In this document: piece after piece, positions 41,284-42,098 of the stretch | Layout: each line of letters opens with the position of its first letter | Position numbering within the stretch: position 1 is the first letter of the stretch | Notes under the pieces: model-generated | The model's database searches: none | The model's input: only the letters and a program-made list of their open reading frames with translations | Told to the model about the DNA's origin: nothing | Program-made: the position numbers and the translations under genes | From: Gammaproteobacteria bacterium | GTDB taxonomy: Bacteria; Pseudomonadota; Gammaproteobacteria; Pseudomonadales; Halieaceae | Assembly: GCA_024686215.1 (NCBI GenBank) | Contig: JAIBDN010000016.1 | Span: 1 to 42,098 of the forward strand | Length of the DNA: 42,098 bases | Direction of reading: 5' to 3'

Positions 41284-41526
41284 TTAGCGCCTATACCCAG
41301 GTCGTCGCACCGGCCGGGCATAGCGGTAGTTCCGGTGATGGTGGCTGTTGATTCCTGTGCGATAGTAGGAATCATACGAGTGCGTGTTGTAGCTTACGCC
41401 TGTACTGCGTGTGCTACTGGAGCCGCATGCCAGCAGGGTGCCAAGTAATGCACCCACGACCAGCGACTTGAATACCACAACTGGCGCACGTTTAGACAAT
41501 CTCTTGGATATAGTCATACTGTTCAT
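41284..41526 (-). CDS. Small putative lipoprotein with Tyr/His/Arg-rich tail
   Basis: This 80-aa protein has a basic N-terminus, one hydrophobic segment and a lipobox ending LLAC (Cys 34, or 31 if the second Met is the start). The mature part is about 45 residues: Ser/Thr-rich, then Tyr, His and Arg-rich (YDSYYRTGINSHHHRNYRY) and ending RRPGYRR. The first ATG overlaps the upstream stop as ATGA; a second ATG 9 nt later has AGAAGA at a better distance. No family recognised. The basic, aromatic tail could interact with peptidoglycan, lipopolysaccharide or metals. Confidence 0.75.
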   Translation of the reverse strand: MNSMTISKRLSKRAPVVVFKSLVVGALLGTLLACGSSSTRSTGVSYNTHSYDSYYRTGINSHHHRNYRYARPVRRPGYRR

Positions 41527-42068
41527 TCTTCTATGGGACTGATTGATTTCATCATGCCGAGTAGCGCATCTTTATGCGCATTGGTAGTAGCCGGTGGCCC
41601 AATATAGATAGCGACTCCGATATTCTCTGCGGAAATCTGGAAAAGCATAACGAAAAAGTCCGCTGGCTTACCTTCTCTCTTACCTTTACCCATGAAGTAG
41701 CGGGCTTCCATGGCATTCAGATCCACATCATCAGTCTTTACGAGTACTGGCTCATCCACCAGGAAATCATCCAGCGACGACAAATACTCCTGTGCCTCAT
41801 CCAGGTTATGCAGGTAATAAGGCACCCATGTGCCAAACCACAATACGCTCTCCTCTTCAGGCATCACCGTGATCACCCGTGGGGCCGGCTGTTCATTTTC
41901 TTCTAGCTGTGCTGCATCCTCTTCGGAACCAACATTGACCTGCCACGAATCGGGGATATCCATGGAAAAATAGGCTTTGTCTTGTACGCTGTATGTCACT
42001 GCCACACCGGCATTCAGTACAGCGCTGAACAACAGAAGTGACAGCAGGCTTAGTTTGAGCTTCAACAT
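41523..42068 (-). CDS. Exported protein of unknown function
   Basis: This 181-aa protein has a clear signal peptide (about residues 1-20, MLKLKLS then a Leu-rich core, cleavage near LNA-G). The mature part starts with a beta-rich FSMDIPDSWQV pattern, as in small PsbP/DUF1795-like or DcrB-like folds, where a peptide substrate or lipid may bind, and it ends MMKSISPIEE. The resemblance to the PsbP/DcrB fold is by pattern only. A TAGG box lies 6 nt before the ATG. It overlaps the next lipoprotein gene by 4 nt, suggesting a functional pair at the envelope. Confidence 0.75.
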   Translation of the reverse strand: MLKLKLSLLSLLLFSAVLNAGVAVTYSVQDKAYFSMDIPDSWQVNVGSEEDAAQLEENEQPAPRVITVMPEEESVLWFGTWVPYYLHNLDEAQEYLSSLDDFLVDEPVLVKTDDVDLNAMEARYFMGKGKREGKPADFFVMLFQISAENIGVAIYIGPPATTNAHKDALLGMMKSISPIEE

Positions 42069-42098
42069 GGTTTACCTATTAACCGGAATGCGATAATC

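Overview
The window looks like chromosome of a marine-type gammaproteobacterium with moderately high GC, most plausibly from the Halieaceae/OM60-NOR5 neighbourhood. That is an inference from gene content; no rRNA is present. The case for Gammaproteobacteria is gene order: rluE-nudJ-mnmA-hflD-purB-roxA on one strand facing icd, then clpS-clpA-infA-bpt-aat-trxB and ftsK-lolA-rarA-crcB-serS-cysG, a backbone widely shared in that class. Genes are tightly packed, with many 0-11 nt junctions and convergent pairs separated by 0-10 nt. No tRNA, rRNA, CRISPR array, insertion sequence or phage gene was seen.

Region 1 (1-8201) is a metabolic island for the ethylmalonyl-CoA (EMC) pathway, the acetyl-CoA assimilation route that replaces the glyoxylate bypass. 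A compact minus-strand operon reads mcd (methylsuccinyl-CoA dehydrogenase), mch (mesaconyl-CoA hydratase), ecm (B12-dependent ethylmalonyl-CoA mutase), a MeaB-type G-protein chaperone, and a malyl-CoA/beta-methylmalyl-CoA lyase. A second, CitE-like lyase/thioesterase (mcl2) is transcribed divergently from a shared 259-bp regulatory region. The main lyase resembles the Chloroflexus 3-hydroxypropionate-bicycle enzyme more than the alphaproteobacterial one. The key carboxylase/reductase Ccr and the epimerase are not in the window. A long imperfect inverted repeat closes the operon at the left edge.

Region 2 (8212-14017) is a housekeeping minus-strand operon for RNA modification, purine synthesis and ribosome hydroxylation. 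Region 3 (14163-21070) holds icd with a strong terminator, the ClpS/ClpA proteolysis pair, IF-1, the two N-degron aminoacyl-transferases Bpt and Aat (which make substrates for ClpS/ClpA), and thioredoxin reductase. Region 4 (21318-30894) is ftsK-lolA-rarA-crcB-serS-cysG on the plus strand, meeting the tail-specific protease gene prc head to tail-end.

Region 5 (31200-42098) is accessory. It carries a CYP153-type cytochrome P450 (alkane terminal hydroxylase family) facing a long-chain acyl-CoA synthetase, a TolB-like/TPR membrane protein, a CoA-binding protein, a crotonase-fold protein, a second P450, and a short-chain dehydrogenase. It also has several small envelope proteins, including an alanine-rich lipoprotein built of 11-residue LEA-like repeats with a textbook terminator. 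A coherent reading (inference) is an organism that oxidises hydrocarbons, lipids or related compounds to acyl-CoA and acetyl-CoA and then assimilates acetyl-CoA through the EMC pathway. Everything here comes from reading the sequence and recalled family knowledge; no database search was run.
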